Assembly (NCBI GenBank): GCA_020637495.1
Contig: JACJVV010000001.1
Span: 496,001-560,000, forward strand
Length of the DNA stretch: 64,000 bases
Reading direction: 5' to 3'
Source: Candidatus Woesearchaeota archaeon
Lineage (GTDB): Archaea; Nanobdellota; Nanobdellia; Woesearchaeales; JACJVV01
Positions 43,432 through 52,788 of this stretch are shown here, piece after piece (position 1 is the stretch's first letter; every line of letters starts with the position of its first letter). The position numbers and the translations under genes were made by a program. Under the pieces are notes generated by a model. That model was not told the origin of the DNA, did not search any database, and saw only the letters and a list, made by a program, of their open reading frames with translations.

Positions 43432-43460
43432 TATAACTCACTTCTTTATAACTCACTTCT
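43432..43460. repeat. Pair of 14-bp direct repeats
   Basis: TATAACTCACTTCT occurs at 43432-43445 and 43447-43460, with a partial third copy after it. It lies before the TATA-like GATTTAAATA (43474-43483) of the next gene. Confidence 0.6.
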
Positions 43461-43505
43461 CTATAATAACAAAGATTTAAATACAAACTTCCTTATCATT
43501 TTATC

Positions 43506-43886
43506 ATGGCCAAGATAAGCGGATTTGTTTTCATCCTTATAGGTGTTCTTTTTAGTTTCATGTCTTTCTACCTTAATGGTCTGCAGGGTACAAAGAGCCT
43601 TACAGTATTCATCTACATAGGTTTTGCTTTCATCGCATATGGTGTCGCTAAGGTCGTCATAAATTTCATATTGCGTAAGGATAAGAGAAAGAGTGCGGAC
43701 AGGCGATTGCCTGAAGAGGATGGAAGTGTTCCATCTGCACCTAATCTGGATAACCTTCCGAATGATGGTAATCGGAAGAAGGATCTCTATGGTTATATTG
43801 GGTACTGCAGGAAATGTGGCACACCCATGCGCGGAATCAACATCTACTGCCATAGATGTGGACTTAAACAGCCTAAATCTAATTAA
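43506..43886 (+). CDS. Membrane protein with C-terminal zinc ribbon
   Basis: 126 residues: two membrane helices (about 5-25 and 32-55), a charged linker, then CRKC and CHRC 14 residues apart, a zinc ribbon. The start is 23 bp after a TATA box, so the message is probably leaderless. Such membrane-anchored ribbons are common in archaea and usually of unknown role. Confidence 0.75.
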   Translation: MAKISGFVFILIGVLFSFMSFYLNGLQGTKSLTVFIYIGFAFIAYGVAKVVINFILRKDKRKSADRRLPEEDGSVPSAPNLDNLPNDGNRKKDLYGYIGYCRKCGTPMRGINIYCHRCGLKQPKSN

Positions 43887-43947
43887 AACTACTCCTAAGT
43901 AGTTATTTTACGAAATATATTTAAGGTCAGAGCAAATCCCATAATCC

Positions 43948-44679
43948 ATGGAACTATATAAGATAGTAAAATTGCCAAATGATAATTTCAGCATGTCTTT
44001 CCAGGATATGAACACAAGGTATCTTGCGACAGTACAGCGTCTTGATCTATTCATTGCAAAGCTTAAATCTATCCGGGATACGGTGGCAGATCTTGATGTC
44101 AAAGCCATCGCTGGTGATACTACCTATGATGAGGATAGGACTCTTGAAAGGCTAGAGAACATATTATTCAATGCTAAGCTTGAAGAGGATGACGGAAGAT
44201 TTATCCTAACAGGCCTTGCTAATTCCAATATCCAAGAATATTTTGACCTAAAAGATTGCCTTCACCCAAAAAAGGTATTAGAATTGAAGCGTTTTGGTGA
44301 AACAAGCAAATATGTTGTATCAAGAGATGGTGAACATCATCGACTGTCCCAGAGAAAATATAGGTTAAGATTTGCAGAATTCGCTAGCCATATCAATGAA
44401 GTGATGTATCAGATGATGGAAGAGGATTTTATCATGCATACTGAGGCAGATGTAATCACATCAAGACTCGCGCAATATGCACAATCATTCTATAGTATAA
44501 ACTGCAGCTTCCCTGATGCTTATATAACATTCTTCAATATGGAAGGCAAACCATTGTTCTGCCATAATAGCACTTACCCCGATTTCACTGATAGGGGAGC
44601 ATGGATGCTTGAGAGTGCAGACATATGCATGGATGCTGAGAGAAGATTCAGCGATTCCTTAAGGCAGAGCCTATCATAA
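43948..44679 (+). CDS. Protein of unknown function next to orc1/cdc6
   Basis: 243 residues, soluble, mostly helical N-terminal half (YLATVQRLDLFIAKLKSIRDTV) and a mixed C-terminal half with YITFFNMEGKPLFCHNSTYPDF. No family recognised. TATTTAAGG lies about 30 bp upstream of the ATG. It is followed 54 bp later by the replication initiator gene in the same direction. Confidence 0.6.
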   Translation: MELYKIVKLPNDNFSMSFQDMNTRYLATVQRLDLFIAKLKSIRDTVADLDVKAIAGDTTYDEDRTLERLENILFNAKLEEDDGRFILTGLANSNIQEYFDLKDCLHPKKVLELKRFGETSKYVVSRDGEHHRLSQRKYRLRFAEFASHINEVMYQMMEEDFIMHTEADVITSRLAQYAQSFYSINCSFPDAYITFFNMEGKPLFCHNSTYPDFTDRGAWMLESADICMDAERRFSDSLRQSLS

Positions 44680-44733
44680 TGTGTTGTTTGTTATGCAAAA
44701 CTATAAAAATCTATTAAATCTACATCTAATTTA

Positions 44734-45807
44734 ATGGGGATTTTCAAGAACATTCTGAAAGACAACGAAAGCGTATTTGCAGATACAGTTGCACTGGACT
44801 ATGACTACATGCCTAAACTCATGCCATATCGTGAGAATGAGCAGCATAAGATAGCTTCATGCATAAAACCATTGTTCGCTGAAAGGAATGGCAAGAATGT
44901 ATTTGTCTATGGAAAACCAGGGATAGGGAAGACACTTGCAATAAGGAGCATCCTCAATGATCTTGAGGAGGAGACTGATGATATCATCCCGATATATGTG
45001 AATTGCTGGCAGAAGAACACTACTTACAAGGTCCTTGTTGAGATATGCGATCTTCTAGGATATAAGTTTACGCAGAACAAGAAGACGGAGGACCTTTTCA
45101 AGATTGTAAGGGATATAGTGAACAAGAAAAGCGCTGTATTTGTATTTGATGAAGTCGATAAATCTGAAGAGCTCGATGTCTTATATACCCTGCTTGAGCA
45201 GGTTTATAGAAAGACCATAATCATGATAACAAATTTCAAGTCTTGGATGGAGAATCTTGATATAAGAGTAAAATCAAGGATGACTCCAGAACTTATCGAG
45301 TTCAGGCCTTACAATGCTGATGAGACCAAAGGGATACTTGACAACAGAAAAAAATATGCTTTCCAGCCTCAGGCATGGGATGAAGATGCGTTCACAAAGG
45401 TAATTGCAAAAACATCCTCTTTAGAGGACATACGTTCAGGATTGTATATCATGAAGGAAGCAGGCAACTCAGCAGAGGATCGTGCTTCAAGGAAGATAGA
45501 GATGCAGGATGTCGATTTCGCGATAAAGAAGCTTGATGAATTCTCCATAAAGAAATCAACAGATCTTGATGATGAGAGCGTGAAGATACTTGAGATTGCA
45601 AGGGCAAATCCAGACTCTAAGATAGGTGATCTGTTCAAGATGTATGAGAGCAATGGCGGCCAGATGACATACAAGACATTCCAGAGGAAGATCGAGAAAC
45701 TTTCAAAGAGCAAATTCATCTCAACTGAAAAGATCACAGGCGGGAAAGATGGCAAGACAACCATCATTAGGCCGCAGAATGTTGAGAAGAAACTGAGCGA
45801 TTTCTAA
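44734..45807 (+). CDS. cdc6: Orc1/Cdc6 replication initiator
   Basis: An AAA+ ATPase that marks origins and loads the MCM helicase. Walker A GKPGIGKT at residues 60-67, Walker B VFVFDEVD near 136-143, sensor 1 IIMITNF and a C-terminal winged helix (from about 285) are present. Length 357 is slightly short. Origins often lie beside this gene, but the 54 bp upstream is too short to hold a full one and I see no clear origin boxes nearby. tRNA-Arg follows. Confidence 0.9.
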   Translation: MGIFKNILKDNESVFADTVALDYDYMPKLMPYRENEQHKIASCIKPLFAERNGKNVFVYGKPGIGKTLAIRSILNDLEEETDDIIPIYVNCWQKNTTYKVLVEICDLLGYKFTQNKKTEDLFKIVRDIVNKKSAVFVFDEVDKSEELDVLYTLLEQVYRKTIIMITNFKSWMENLDIRVKSRMTPELIEFRPYNADETKGILDNRKKYAFQPQAWDEDAFTKVIAKTSSLEDIRSGLYIMKEAGNSAEDRASRKIEMQDVDFAIKKLDEFSIKKSTDLDDESVKILEIARANPDSKIGDLFKMYESNGGQMTYKTFQRKIEKLSKSKFISTEKITGGKDGKTTIIRPQNVEKKLSDF

Positions 45808-45821
45808 GGCTTTACCAGTAA

Positions 45822-45831
45822 AACTTTAAAA
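45822..45831 (+). promoter_or_regulatory. TATA-like box of tRNA-Arg
   Basis: AACTTTAAAA lies 26-35 bp before the tRNA. Confidence 0.45.
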
Positions 45832-45856
45832 GGATTTGAGTTTCTCTAATATACAT

Positions 45857-45944
45857 GCGTCTGTAGCTCAGCATGGATAGAGCGAACGCCTCCTATCTAA
45901 TGGTGGAAAGCGTTAGGCCCGGAGTTCAAATCTTCGCAGACGCG
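45857..45944 (+). tRNA. tRNA-Arg(CCU) with a 13-nt intron
   Basis: GCGTCTG/CAGACGC acceptor, D stem GCTC/GAGC, anticodon stem AACGC/GCGTT, variable loop AGGCC, T stem CGGAG/CTTCG with loop TTCAAAT. The anticodon CCT reads AGG. A 13-nt insertion after position 37 must be removed to leave loop CTCCTAA and 75 nt. The 3' end overlaps a minus-strand reading frame by 19 bp. Confidence 0.92.
45896..45908 (+). other. Minimal intron of tRNA-Arg (13 nt)
   Basis: TCTAATGGTGGAA lies at position 37/38. The central helix CTCC/GTGG has one mismatch and the inner helix is hardly more than one pair, so this is near the smallest size that could be cut. Confidence 0.75.
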
Positions 45945-46369
45945 TCGTTTTCTTTTATTTTTGTTATTATGAACAGAATTATTGCAATGATAAAAATTAG
46001 TATGCATATAATAAATGGGTAAAACAGAAGCAATGGCATATTATTTAAAGTAAACATGAATGATATATCTCGCTCTATTCCTTTTCTAATGTCATTTGTA
46101 TATTTTCCATATCTTATTAAGAATTGGGGAATGTATAATAGAATGGATGCAATAAAGCATCCAATCATCCATTTCAGGTGATATTTAGCTTCTTTCTTTT
46201 TGCCATATATCTTCCCTATGAAAAAACCTAACAAGAAGGCCGGAATAATAGCAAATGGCCAGAATGCTACAAAAAATATGAAACCCCATGAATCAACTAA
46301 TACTATTATGATTCCAATGATGAATAATATTGCCTCCGCAATAAGTCCTCCTTTAATTTCTGGTTTCAT
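45926..46369 (-). CDS. Small multi-span membrane protein
   Basis: 147 residues with four hydrophobic helices (about 8-28, 32-52, 66-84, 112-136) and a Lys-rich loop (GKKKEAKYH). The last six codons and stop are encoded on the complement of the tRNA-Arg 3' arm. That fixes its C-terminus to tRNA sequence and suggests the end is not under strong selection. Function unknown. Confidence 0.6.
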   Translation of the reverse strand: MKPEIKGGLIAEAILFIIGIIIVLVDSWGFIFFVAFWPFAIIPAFLLGFFIGKIYGKKKEAKYHLKWMIGCFIASILLYIPQFLIRYGKYTNDIRKGIERDISFMFTLNNMPLLLFYPFIICILIFIIAIILFIITKIKENDASAKI

Positions 46370-46419
46370 ACCTTTTTAGCTCCAAAAGATATATATAAAT
46401 CTTTACTTGATCACAGATT

Positions 46420-47535
46420 ATGATAAGTCCTATCTTCTTTTCTGAATGGTGGAGGATGTTTCGTAGAAGTATCTATGTAAAGAAGAATGGCTTCAAGCGG
46501 TATAAAGGGGATGCTGAGGCTATCTGCAAGCAGATACTTGAAGATTGCTACAATAGTGAAAAAAAGTTCTATCAAGTCAGTGATGGTCATTTCACATTAT
46601 TCTATACAAGGGACTTTGCATGGATAACAGAATCATTGATAAGATTAGGGCATAAGGATAGGGTGAGAAGCACATTGTCTTATGCATTGAAAGTATTCAG
46701 AAGATATGGGAAGATTACAACTACTATAAGCAAGAATGACAAGCCTTTTGATTTTCCGAAGATGGCTATAGATTCCATACCTTATCTTGTATATAGCCTT
46801 GCCTGCCTTGGAGATTCCAGACTGGTTTCTGAATACAAAGATTTTCTAGAGGATCAGATAAAACTATTTTGCAAATATGTAGTCGACCAAAATACTGGAA
46901 TGATAATGCAGAATATACATTTCTCGTCGATGAAAGACTATTCAAAGCGAAGCAGCAGCTGTTATGACAATTGCATGCTGCATCTGTTGAGTAAAAGTTG
47001 TGATAAACTTAGACTAATCAATCCTCTTTCAGAATGGGAGTATGAACATATACTAATTGATAATTTCTGGAATGGAGAATATTTCTACGATGATTTGAAG
47101 AAAAGAAGATATGTTGCCGGCGATGCCAATACTTTCCCTTTCTGGGTAGGGGCAGTAAAGAATAAGGAGATACTTAAGAAAGTCATCTCTAAAATCCATG
47201 AGGAGGATCTGGATAACCCATTCCCTTTGAAGTATACAAAAGTGAATAGAGCAGGAGATTATATTGGGATGGAGATATTTGCAGGTAATTATGAAGGGAA
47301 TACAGTATGGATGCACATGGGTCCATTGTATGTTGAGATTGTAGGTAGAGTAGATAAAAAATTACAGTCTGAGTATATTATTGGATATAAGAATGTAATT
47401 GAGCGTTTTGGTAATTTCCTAGAAGTTTTCAATCCTGATGGAAGCCCATATAAACTTCCTTATTATGTCACTGATGAGAGCATGTCTTGGTGCGCAAATT
47501 ATCTGACATTAGCGATTGAGGATATAACAAAATGA
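46420..47535 (+). CDS. Six-hairpin (alpha/alpha)6 glycosidase-like protein
   Basis: 371 residues. HFTLFYTRDFAWITESLIRLG near residue 57 is the typical start of an (alpha/alpha)6 barrel of the glucoamylase type, and DESMSWCANYLTLAIE near the end closes it. YYVTDESMSW may hold the catalytic acid. No signal peptide, so it acts in the cytoplasm, perhaps on an alpha-glucan or trehalose-like substrate. It overlaps the thioredoxin-like gene by ATGA. Confidence 0.7.
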   Translation: MISPIFFSEWWRMFRRSIYVKKNGFKRYKGDAEAICKQILEDCYNSEKKFYQVSDGHFTLFYTRDFAWITESLIRLGHKDRVRSTLSYALKVFRRYGKITTTISKNDKPFDFPKMAIDSIPYLVYSLACLGDSRLVSEYKDFLEDQIKLFCKYVVDQNTGMIMQNIHFSSMKDYSKRSSSCYDNCMLHLLSKSCDKLRLINPLSEWEYEHILIDNFWNGEYFYDDLKKRRYVAGDANTFPFWVGAVKNKEILKKVISKIHEEDLDNPFPLKYTKVNRAGDYIGMEIFAGNYEGNTVWMHMGPLYVEIVGRVDKKLQSEYIIGYKNVIERFGNFLEVFNPDGSPYKLPYYVTDESMSWCANYLTLAIEDITK

Positions 47536-47771
47536 AGAATTATCTTTTTATGAAAAAGGACGATCAGGAATCACAGCTAGCTTCAAGTCTTCTTGACTTG
47601 AAAGGTTTTGATTTTGAGATATTCGATGTAGATTCTGGAGCATCTTCGGAATTGATTGAAAAGTTTGGTATTGGTAGAGTTCCAACACTCATAATAACAG
47701 ATAAAGAGCGCATCACTGATGAAGCAAGAGGTATTGAAGCTATAAAAAGATTCATTGAGATTGAGCTTTAG
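47532..47771 (+). CDS. Thioredoxin-fold protein lacking cysteine
   Basis: 79 residues. The pattern FEIFDVDSGASSELIEKF then IGRVPTLIITD, with the cis-Pro, is that of a glutaredoxin or thioredoxin fold. No Cys occurs anywhere, so there is no redox site. It may serve as a binding module for the upstream glycosidase-like protein, with which it is translationally coupled. Confidence 0.65.
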   Translation: MKNYLFMKKDDQESQLASSLLDLKGFDFEIFDVDSGASSELIEKFGIGRVPTLIITDKERITDEARGIEAIKRFIEIEL

Positions 47772-47867
47772 CATATATGCCGTTTATCCTCATATCAAGC
47801 TATCCTCAGCATCAATCACTTTTCATCTTCAGTAAACTATTTAAATAAATTACTCCCTATCAAGTAT

Positions 47868-48938
47868 ATGGAATTCCAAGAGATGATTATAATATTCAAT
47901 AATTTCCTGAAAATAAATCCTTACATAGAAGCAGGATTCTATCTGATAGTTTTCTTCATCTTATCAAAGATAGTACTTTACCTATTTGAGAAGGTATTCT
48001 TGCAGCTTGCAAAGAAAACTGCTACAAATGTTGATGATGAGATCGTACTGGCATTGCGAACACCGCTCTCCATAATAATCTTCATAATCGGTGTCAAATT
48101 ATTTTTCATAGCATTATTGAGCAGTTTTTGGTGGGAGAAATACCTTGGTTATGCTCTTGATTCAGTGATGATATTCTATGCGATCAGCGCTGCATTAAAA
48201 GTAGTCGATATCATAATAGAAGGATGGGCTAAGAAGTGGGCACAAAAGAGTGAGTCTACTTTAGACGACCAGATAATAAGGCTTGCACATCAGTTCCTAA
48301 TTGTAATAGGATGGATTGTTGGTTTTTTGATGATACTCTCAGTCTGGGAGATTGAAGTAGGACCTATGCTGGCAGGATTAGGGATAGGTGGTTTAGCAAT
48401 TGCATTTGCATTGCAACCAACTTTAGCAAATATATTCGGAGGTATTTCGCTTATACTCGACAAGACAATCAAAGTAGGGGATATAGTAAAGCTTGAGTCA
48501 GGAGAGAGTGGAGTAATACATGATATTGGAATAAGGAGCACTAGGATAAAGACCTGGACAAGGGAAATACTAGTTGTCCCTAACTCTAAACTTGTCGATT
48601 CAAAAGTATTCAATTTCAACCAGCCAGACAGGATGGTAAGGGTGGATATAGATTTCGGAGTTGCATATGGCTCTAATATTGAAAAAGTAAAAAAGCTTGC
48701 ACTTGACTGTGCCAAAGGCGAGAAGCATATCATGAAGGATCCTAAACCTTTTGTATTATTCACAAGTATGGGCGATTCAGCACTTCTCTTCTCATTAAAA
48801 ATCTATATCGATGATTTAGACAATAAATGGGATACACATCAGAGCGTCATCACAAAGTTATATGACAAGCTGAATAAGGCAAAGATCAGCATACCATTCC
48901 CTCAAAGGGAACTATGGGTGCATAATCTTAAGAAATAG
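47868..48938 (+). CDS. mscS: MscS-family mechanosensitive channel
   Basis: 356 residues with five membrane helices and the pore helix GLGIGGLAIAFALQPTLANIFGGI. The beta domain (IKVGDIVKLESGESGVIHDIGIRSTRIKT then LVVPNSKLV) and the C-terminal alpha/beta domain are complete. It releases solutes on hypo-osmotic shock. It is the full-length counterpart of the short protein at 28006. Confidence 0.92.
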   Translation: MEFQEMIIIFNNFLKINPYIEAGFYLIVFFILSKIVLYLFEKVFLQLAKKTATNVDDEIVLALRTPLSIIIFIIGVKLFFIALLSSFWWEKYLGYALDSVMIFYAISAALKVVDIIIEGWAKKWAQKSESTLDDQIIRLAHQFLIVIGWIVGFLMILSVWEIEVGPMLAGLGIGGLAIAFALQPTLANIFGGISLILDKTIKVGDIVKLESGESGVIHDIGIRSTRIKTWTREILVVPNSKLVDSKVFNFNQPDRMVRVDIDFGVAYGSNIEKVKKLALDCAKGEKHIMKDPKPFVLFTSMGDSALLFSLKIYIDDLDNKWDTHQSVITKLYDKLNKAKISIPFPQRELWVHNLKK

Positions 48939-48978
48939 ATAGGGAACTTATTCTTACTTCATTTTTGGATGATTTAAT

Positions 48979-49899
48979 TTATGAAGACTCAGAAACTAGT
49001 CTCTTGAAGTCTAAGAAAGGCATAGCTTGCATATTAAGAAGTTTACAAATGCCTGCCAACAGTAAATAATTGTTTCTTGCAATCATGCCATAACCTGTAT
49101 ATCCTTTCCATCCAAGTTTTGACGCTTCATTCACTAAAGAGATGCTTAGATTAGGCCTTAAATCAATGTAAATATTACCTTCCTGATAAGAATGTGTTTT
49201 TAGAAATGATTCGATACTTGGAGTATCTTTACCTATGCAATTAATCAGAATAATATTACCTTGTACTTCAATCTGGTCTAGTGATTTACACGAATATACA
49301 GTAGTAGTTACTGATTTTTTTGTTAGTACTTCGTTATTTAGTTCAATGCTTAATTCTGCTTTGTCGATTAGATCAACAAGTATAATATTTTCAGGTGATT
49401 TCTCTAGAATATGTCGAGCTATTGGTTCGCCTTCACCTCCTACACCAAAAATTATAACACTTCTTCCTTTGAAAGTAAAGTTTTCTAAAGCCCAGCTAAT
49501 AAAAGCAGGTCCATTATGGTCATATGGAACAAGTCGGCCATTGTTATCTTTCATTAGTGTATCTACAAGTTCGTTCCTATACCTTCTTTTTAGCAAAAGG
49601 CAACTTTTATGAGGTCGTGCAAAATTAACAGCTATAATTTTCTTCTCTTTTTCCGCAAAATCTAAGAATAAGTGAAGGTTTTTATTATCTAACTTTTTAA
49701 TGTTTACAGGCAGATATACAAACTTTTCAGATATATTATTCATATATTTTTTACTTGTGGATTTTTCCCAGCCATTATCATCTTTATCAGCTATGTAAAG
49801 ACAGATATGGTACCAATGTTTAGAAACATATTTCTCTAATTCTTTTAAAGAACGTATTGTGGGTATATCTCTATCTTCAATAAAGCTCATACTTAACAT
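48979..49899 (-). CDS. Shikimate-dehydrogenase-like (AroE fold) protein
   Basis: 306 residues. DHNGPAFISWAL near 128 resembles the substrate-domain end of AroE, and VIIFGVGGEGEPIARHI near 150 is the NADP-binding glycine loop with altered order. GYTGYGMIARNNYLLLAG near the C-terminus parallels the AroE closing helix. The N-terminal catalytic Lys-Asp region is not clear. No other shikimate gene is nearby, so it is better called a paralogue than AroE. An alternative start is three codons in. Confidence 0.6.
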   Translation of the reverse strand: MLSMSFIEDRDIPTIRSLKELEKYVSKHWYHICLYIADKDDNGWEKSTSKKYMNNISEKFVYLPVNIKKLDNKNLHLFLDFAEKEKKIIAVNFARPHKSCLLLKRRYRNELVDTLMKDNNGRLVPYDHNGPAFISWALENFTFKGRSVIIFGVGGEGEPIARHILEKSPENIILVDLIDKAELSIELNNEVLTKKSVTTTVYSCKSLDQIEVQGNIILINCIGKDTPSIESFLKTHSYQEGNIYIDLRPNLSISLVNEASKLGWKGYTGYGMIARNNYLLLAGICKLLNMQAMPFLDFKRLVSESS

Positions 49900-49993
49900 A
49901 TTGAATGAGAATGCTTAAAAGTTTTATGAAGAAACCATATATTTAGAAATAAGAAATTTGAAAATAAAAAAAGTAGAGGAAAATCCTCTCTAT

Positions 49994-52600
49994 TTATTTC
50001 TGCTTAAGAGCTGCATGTGCTGCTGCAAGTCTTGCGATAGGAACCCTGAAAGGTGAGCAGCTAACTTCGTTCAAGCCGATCTTATGGCAGAACTCAACTG
50101 AAGAAGGCTCTCCGCCGTGCTCTCCGCAGATCCCTATATGCAGTTCAGGCTTGACTGATCTTCCAAGCTTGATTGCATGCTCCATTAACTTCCCTACTCC
50201 TGTCTGGTCTATAGCCTGGAATGGGTCCCTGTCATAGATCTCTGAATCGACATATTTGCCTAGGAAGCTTCCTGCATCGTCTCTTGAGAATCCGCAAGTC
50301 ATCTGTGTCAAGTCGTTTGTTCCGAATGAGAAGAAATCACATTCAGGTGCAAATTCATCAGCTGTCAATGCTGCTCTTGGGACTTCGATCATTGATCCGA
50401 TCTTGTAGTTAACTTTTCCTTCTGCTCCAAGCTCTTTAGCAACCTTCAGGATGATATCCTTTATCATCTTGAATTCTTTGACATTTCCTGCAAGAGGAAC
50501 TTCGATCCATGGTTCAGCATTTGAGACATTCTTTGCAGCCTTAAAGATTGCTCTTGCCTGCATCTCTGTTATCTCAGGATACTTTACGCCTAGCCTACAT
50601 CCTCTGAAACCAAGCATTGGGTTGAATTCATGCAATGATGCAATAGTCTCTTTCAATGCTTCTACTGTTACACCAACTTCTTTTGCGACATTCTTTATGT
50701 CTTCTTCCTCTTTAGGCAAGAACTCATGAAGCGGTGGATCCAACAGTCTTATGATGACTGGCTTTCCATCAAGCACCTTGAACAATCCTTCAAAGTCTTC
50801 CTGCTGGAAAGGCTCTAACTTGTCCAATGCTTTCTTCCTTCCATCAAGTTCTTTTGCGACGATCATCTCTCGCACTGCCTTGATTCTTGATTCTTCGAAG
50901 AACATGTGCTCTGTCCTGCAAAGTCCAATCCCTTCTGCTCCGAACTTGACTGCAACTTCAGCGTCATGTGGAGTGTCAGCGTTTGTCTTTACCTGCAATT
51001 TCTTATATTTGTCAGCCCATTCCATCAATGTTCCGAAGTTTCCTGACAATTCTGGATCAACTGTCGCAAGAGCTCCTTCCATTACTTCTCCTGAACTTCC
51101 GTCAAGGGTTATGAAATCGCCTTCCTTGAATGTCTTTCCGCTTATTGTCAATGTCTTTGCTTCTTCATCGATGATAGCGTCATGACAACCTGCTACGCAG
51201 CATTTTCCCATACCACGAGCAACGACTGCAGCGTGTGATGTCATACCGCCTCTGCTTGTAAGGATACCTTGAGCAGCGTTCATACCGATAAGGTCTTCAG
51301 GTGAAGTCTCTACTCTTGTAAGGACAACCTTCTCTCCTTTCTCATTTAGCTCGTGAGCTTCCTGTGCATCGAAGCAGACCTTTCCTACAGCAGCTCCTGG
51401 TGAAGCTGGCAATCCTTTCGTAAGGACATTTGCTGTCTTCTTAGCCTTAGGGTCAAGCTGCTTGTGCAATAGCTGATCAAGTGATGCTGGGTCAACTCTC
51501 AATACTGCTTTCTTCTCATCAATTAGACCTTCACTTACCATCTCTACTGCTATCCTTACAGCTGCATGGGCAGTCCTCTTTCCATTCCTTGTCTGAAGGA
51601 TGTAAAGCTTACCTTCTTCAATTGTGAATTCCATGTCCTGCATGTCTGTGTAGTGCTTCTCAAGATCATCCTTGATCTTAACAAGCTGATCATAAGCTTC
51701 CTTGTTCTGCTCCTCAAGTGTTGCAATCTTCTGCGGAGTCCTTACTCCAGCTACAACGTCTTCACCCTGAGCATTCATAAGGTATTCACCATAGAATACA
51801 TTCTCTCCTGTTGATGGATCCCTAGAGAAGCATACTCCTGTTCCTGATGTCTCTCCTTTATTACCGAAGACCATCACTTGGCAGTTAACTGCTGTTCCAT
51901 TTATCTCTTTAGGGATGTTGTTTAATTTCCTGTAAAGGTCAGCTCTTGGATTACCCCATGACCTGAATACAGCCTCGATACCCATCCTTAGCTGTTCTCG
52001 TGGATCCTGTGGGAATTCTTTTCCTGATTTCTCCTTCACCATAGCTTCATATTTCTGGACGACATTCTTCAAGTCAGCAGCATCAAGCTCTGTATCAAGC
52101 TCAACACCTTTAGCTTTCTTGACTCCTTCCAGAATCTTCTCGAATTCATGGCCTTTTATCTCCATGATAACATTACCGAACATCTGCATGAATCTTCTGT
52201 ATGCATCCCATGCAAACCTTTCATTGCCTGTCTTATTTGCAAGGCCAAGTACAGACTTGTCTGTCAGTCCAAGGTTCAATACAGTATCCATCATACCTGG
52301 CATCGAAACAGCTGCTCCTGATCTTACTGATATCAAAAGCGGATCATCATTGTCTCCGAGCTTCTTTCCCATCTTCTTCTCAAGAGCTTCAAGATGCTGT
52401 GTATATTCTTTGATGATCTCTTCAGAGATCTTCTTTCCATCCTCATAGAATTTATTGCAAGCTTTGATTGAAACGATGAATCCAGGAGGTACCGGGACAC
52501 CCATATTTGTCATTTCAGCTAGATTAGCACCCTTTCCACCAAGGATGAACTTCATATCTGCCTTACCTTCTTCAAAATCATAAATATATTTTTCTGCCAT
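49994..52600 (-). CDS. ppdK: Pyruvate, phosphate dikinase
   Basis: Interconverts pyruvate, ATP and Pi with PEP, AMP and PPi. N-terminal ATP-grasp domain starts with GGKGANLAEMTNMG and has SVRSGAAVSMPGMMDT; the phosphohistidine swivel is LTSRGGMTSHAAVVARG; the C-terminal PEP/pyruvate barrel has the GICGEHGGEPSS element. Length 868 is normal. CTCCTCC read on the minus strand (GGAGGAG, 52609-52615) is a strong ribosome site 8 bp upstream. Its PPi could feed, or be fed by, the membrane pyrophosphatase. Confidence 0.96.
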   Translation of the reverse strand: MAEKYIYDFEEGKADMKFILGGKGANLAEMTNMGVPVPPGFIVSIKACNKFYEDGKKISEEIIKEYTQHLEALEKKMGKKLGDNDDPLLISVRSGAAVSMPGMMDTVLNLGLTDKSVLGLANKTGNERFAWDAYRRFMQMFGNVIMEIKGHEFEKILEGVKKAKGVELDTELDAADLKNVVQKYEAMVKEKSGKEFPQDPREQLRMGIEAVFRSWGNPRADLYRKLNNIPKEINGTAVNCQVMVFGNKGETSGTGVCFSRDPSTGENVFYGEYLMNAQGEDVVAGVRTPQKIATLEEQNKEAYDQLVKIKDDLEKHYTDMQDMEFTIEEGKLYILQTRNGKRTAHAAVRIAVEMVSEGLIDEKKAVLRVDPASLDQLLHKQLDPKAKKTANVLTKGLPASPGAAVGKVCFDAQEAHELNEKGEKVVLTRVETSPEDLIGMNAAQGILTSRGGMTSHAAVVARGMGKCCVAGCHDAIIDEEAKTLTISGKTFKEGDFITLDGSSGEVMEGALATVDPELSGNFGTLMEWADKYKKLQVKTNADTPHDAEVAVKFGAEGIGLCRTEHMFFEESRIKAVREMIVAKELDGRKKALDKLEPFQQEDFEGLFKVLDGKPVIIRLLDPPLHEFLPKEEEDIKNVAKEVGVTVEALKETIASLHEFNPMLGFRGCRLGVKYPEITEMQARAIFKAAKNVSNAEPWIEVPLAGNVKEFKMIKDIILKVAKELGAEGKVNYKIGSMIEVPRAALTADEFAPECDFFSFGTNDLTQMTCGFSRDDAGSFLGKYVDSEIYDRDPFQAIDQTGVGKLMEHAIKLGRSVKPELHIGICGEHGGEPSSVEFCHKIGLNEVSCSPFRVPIARLAAAHAALKQK

Positions 52601-52702
52601 GTTCTTTTCTCCTCCATGAACAATTTTTTTGGTTTTTGATCAAAATTAGGTTAAAAACCACCATTTTTTGGCTATTTTCCCCTACTATCGGCGAAATCCA
52701 GC

Positions 52703-52713
52703 CTATTTATATG
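52703..52713 (-). promoter_or_regulatory. TATA box of ppdK
   Basis: CATATAAATAG in the minus direction, with a leader of about 75 nt before the ribosome site. Confidence 0.55.
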
Positions 52714-52788
52714 TTTTACGAACTGAAAATAGAGACTTTGTTTTAAGCAATAGTAACGTTTTTATAGGACTTTGAGGAAACCTTATCC

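Noticed and set aside
44680..44733. Replication origin directly before orc1/cdc6
   Set aside because: Only 54 bp without visible origin boxes or a clear unwinding element beyond general AT richness.
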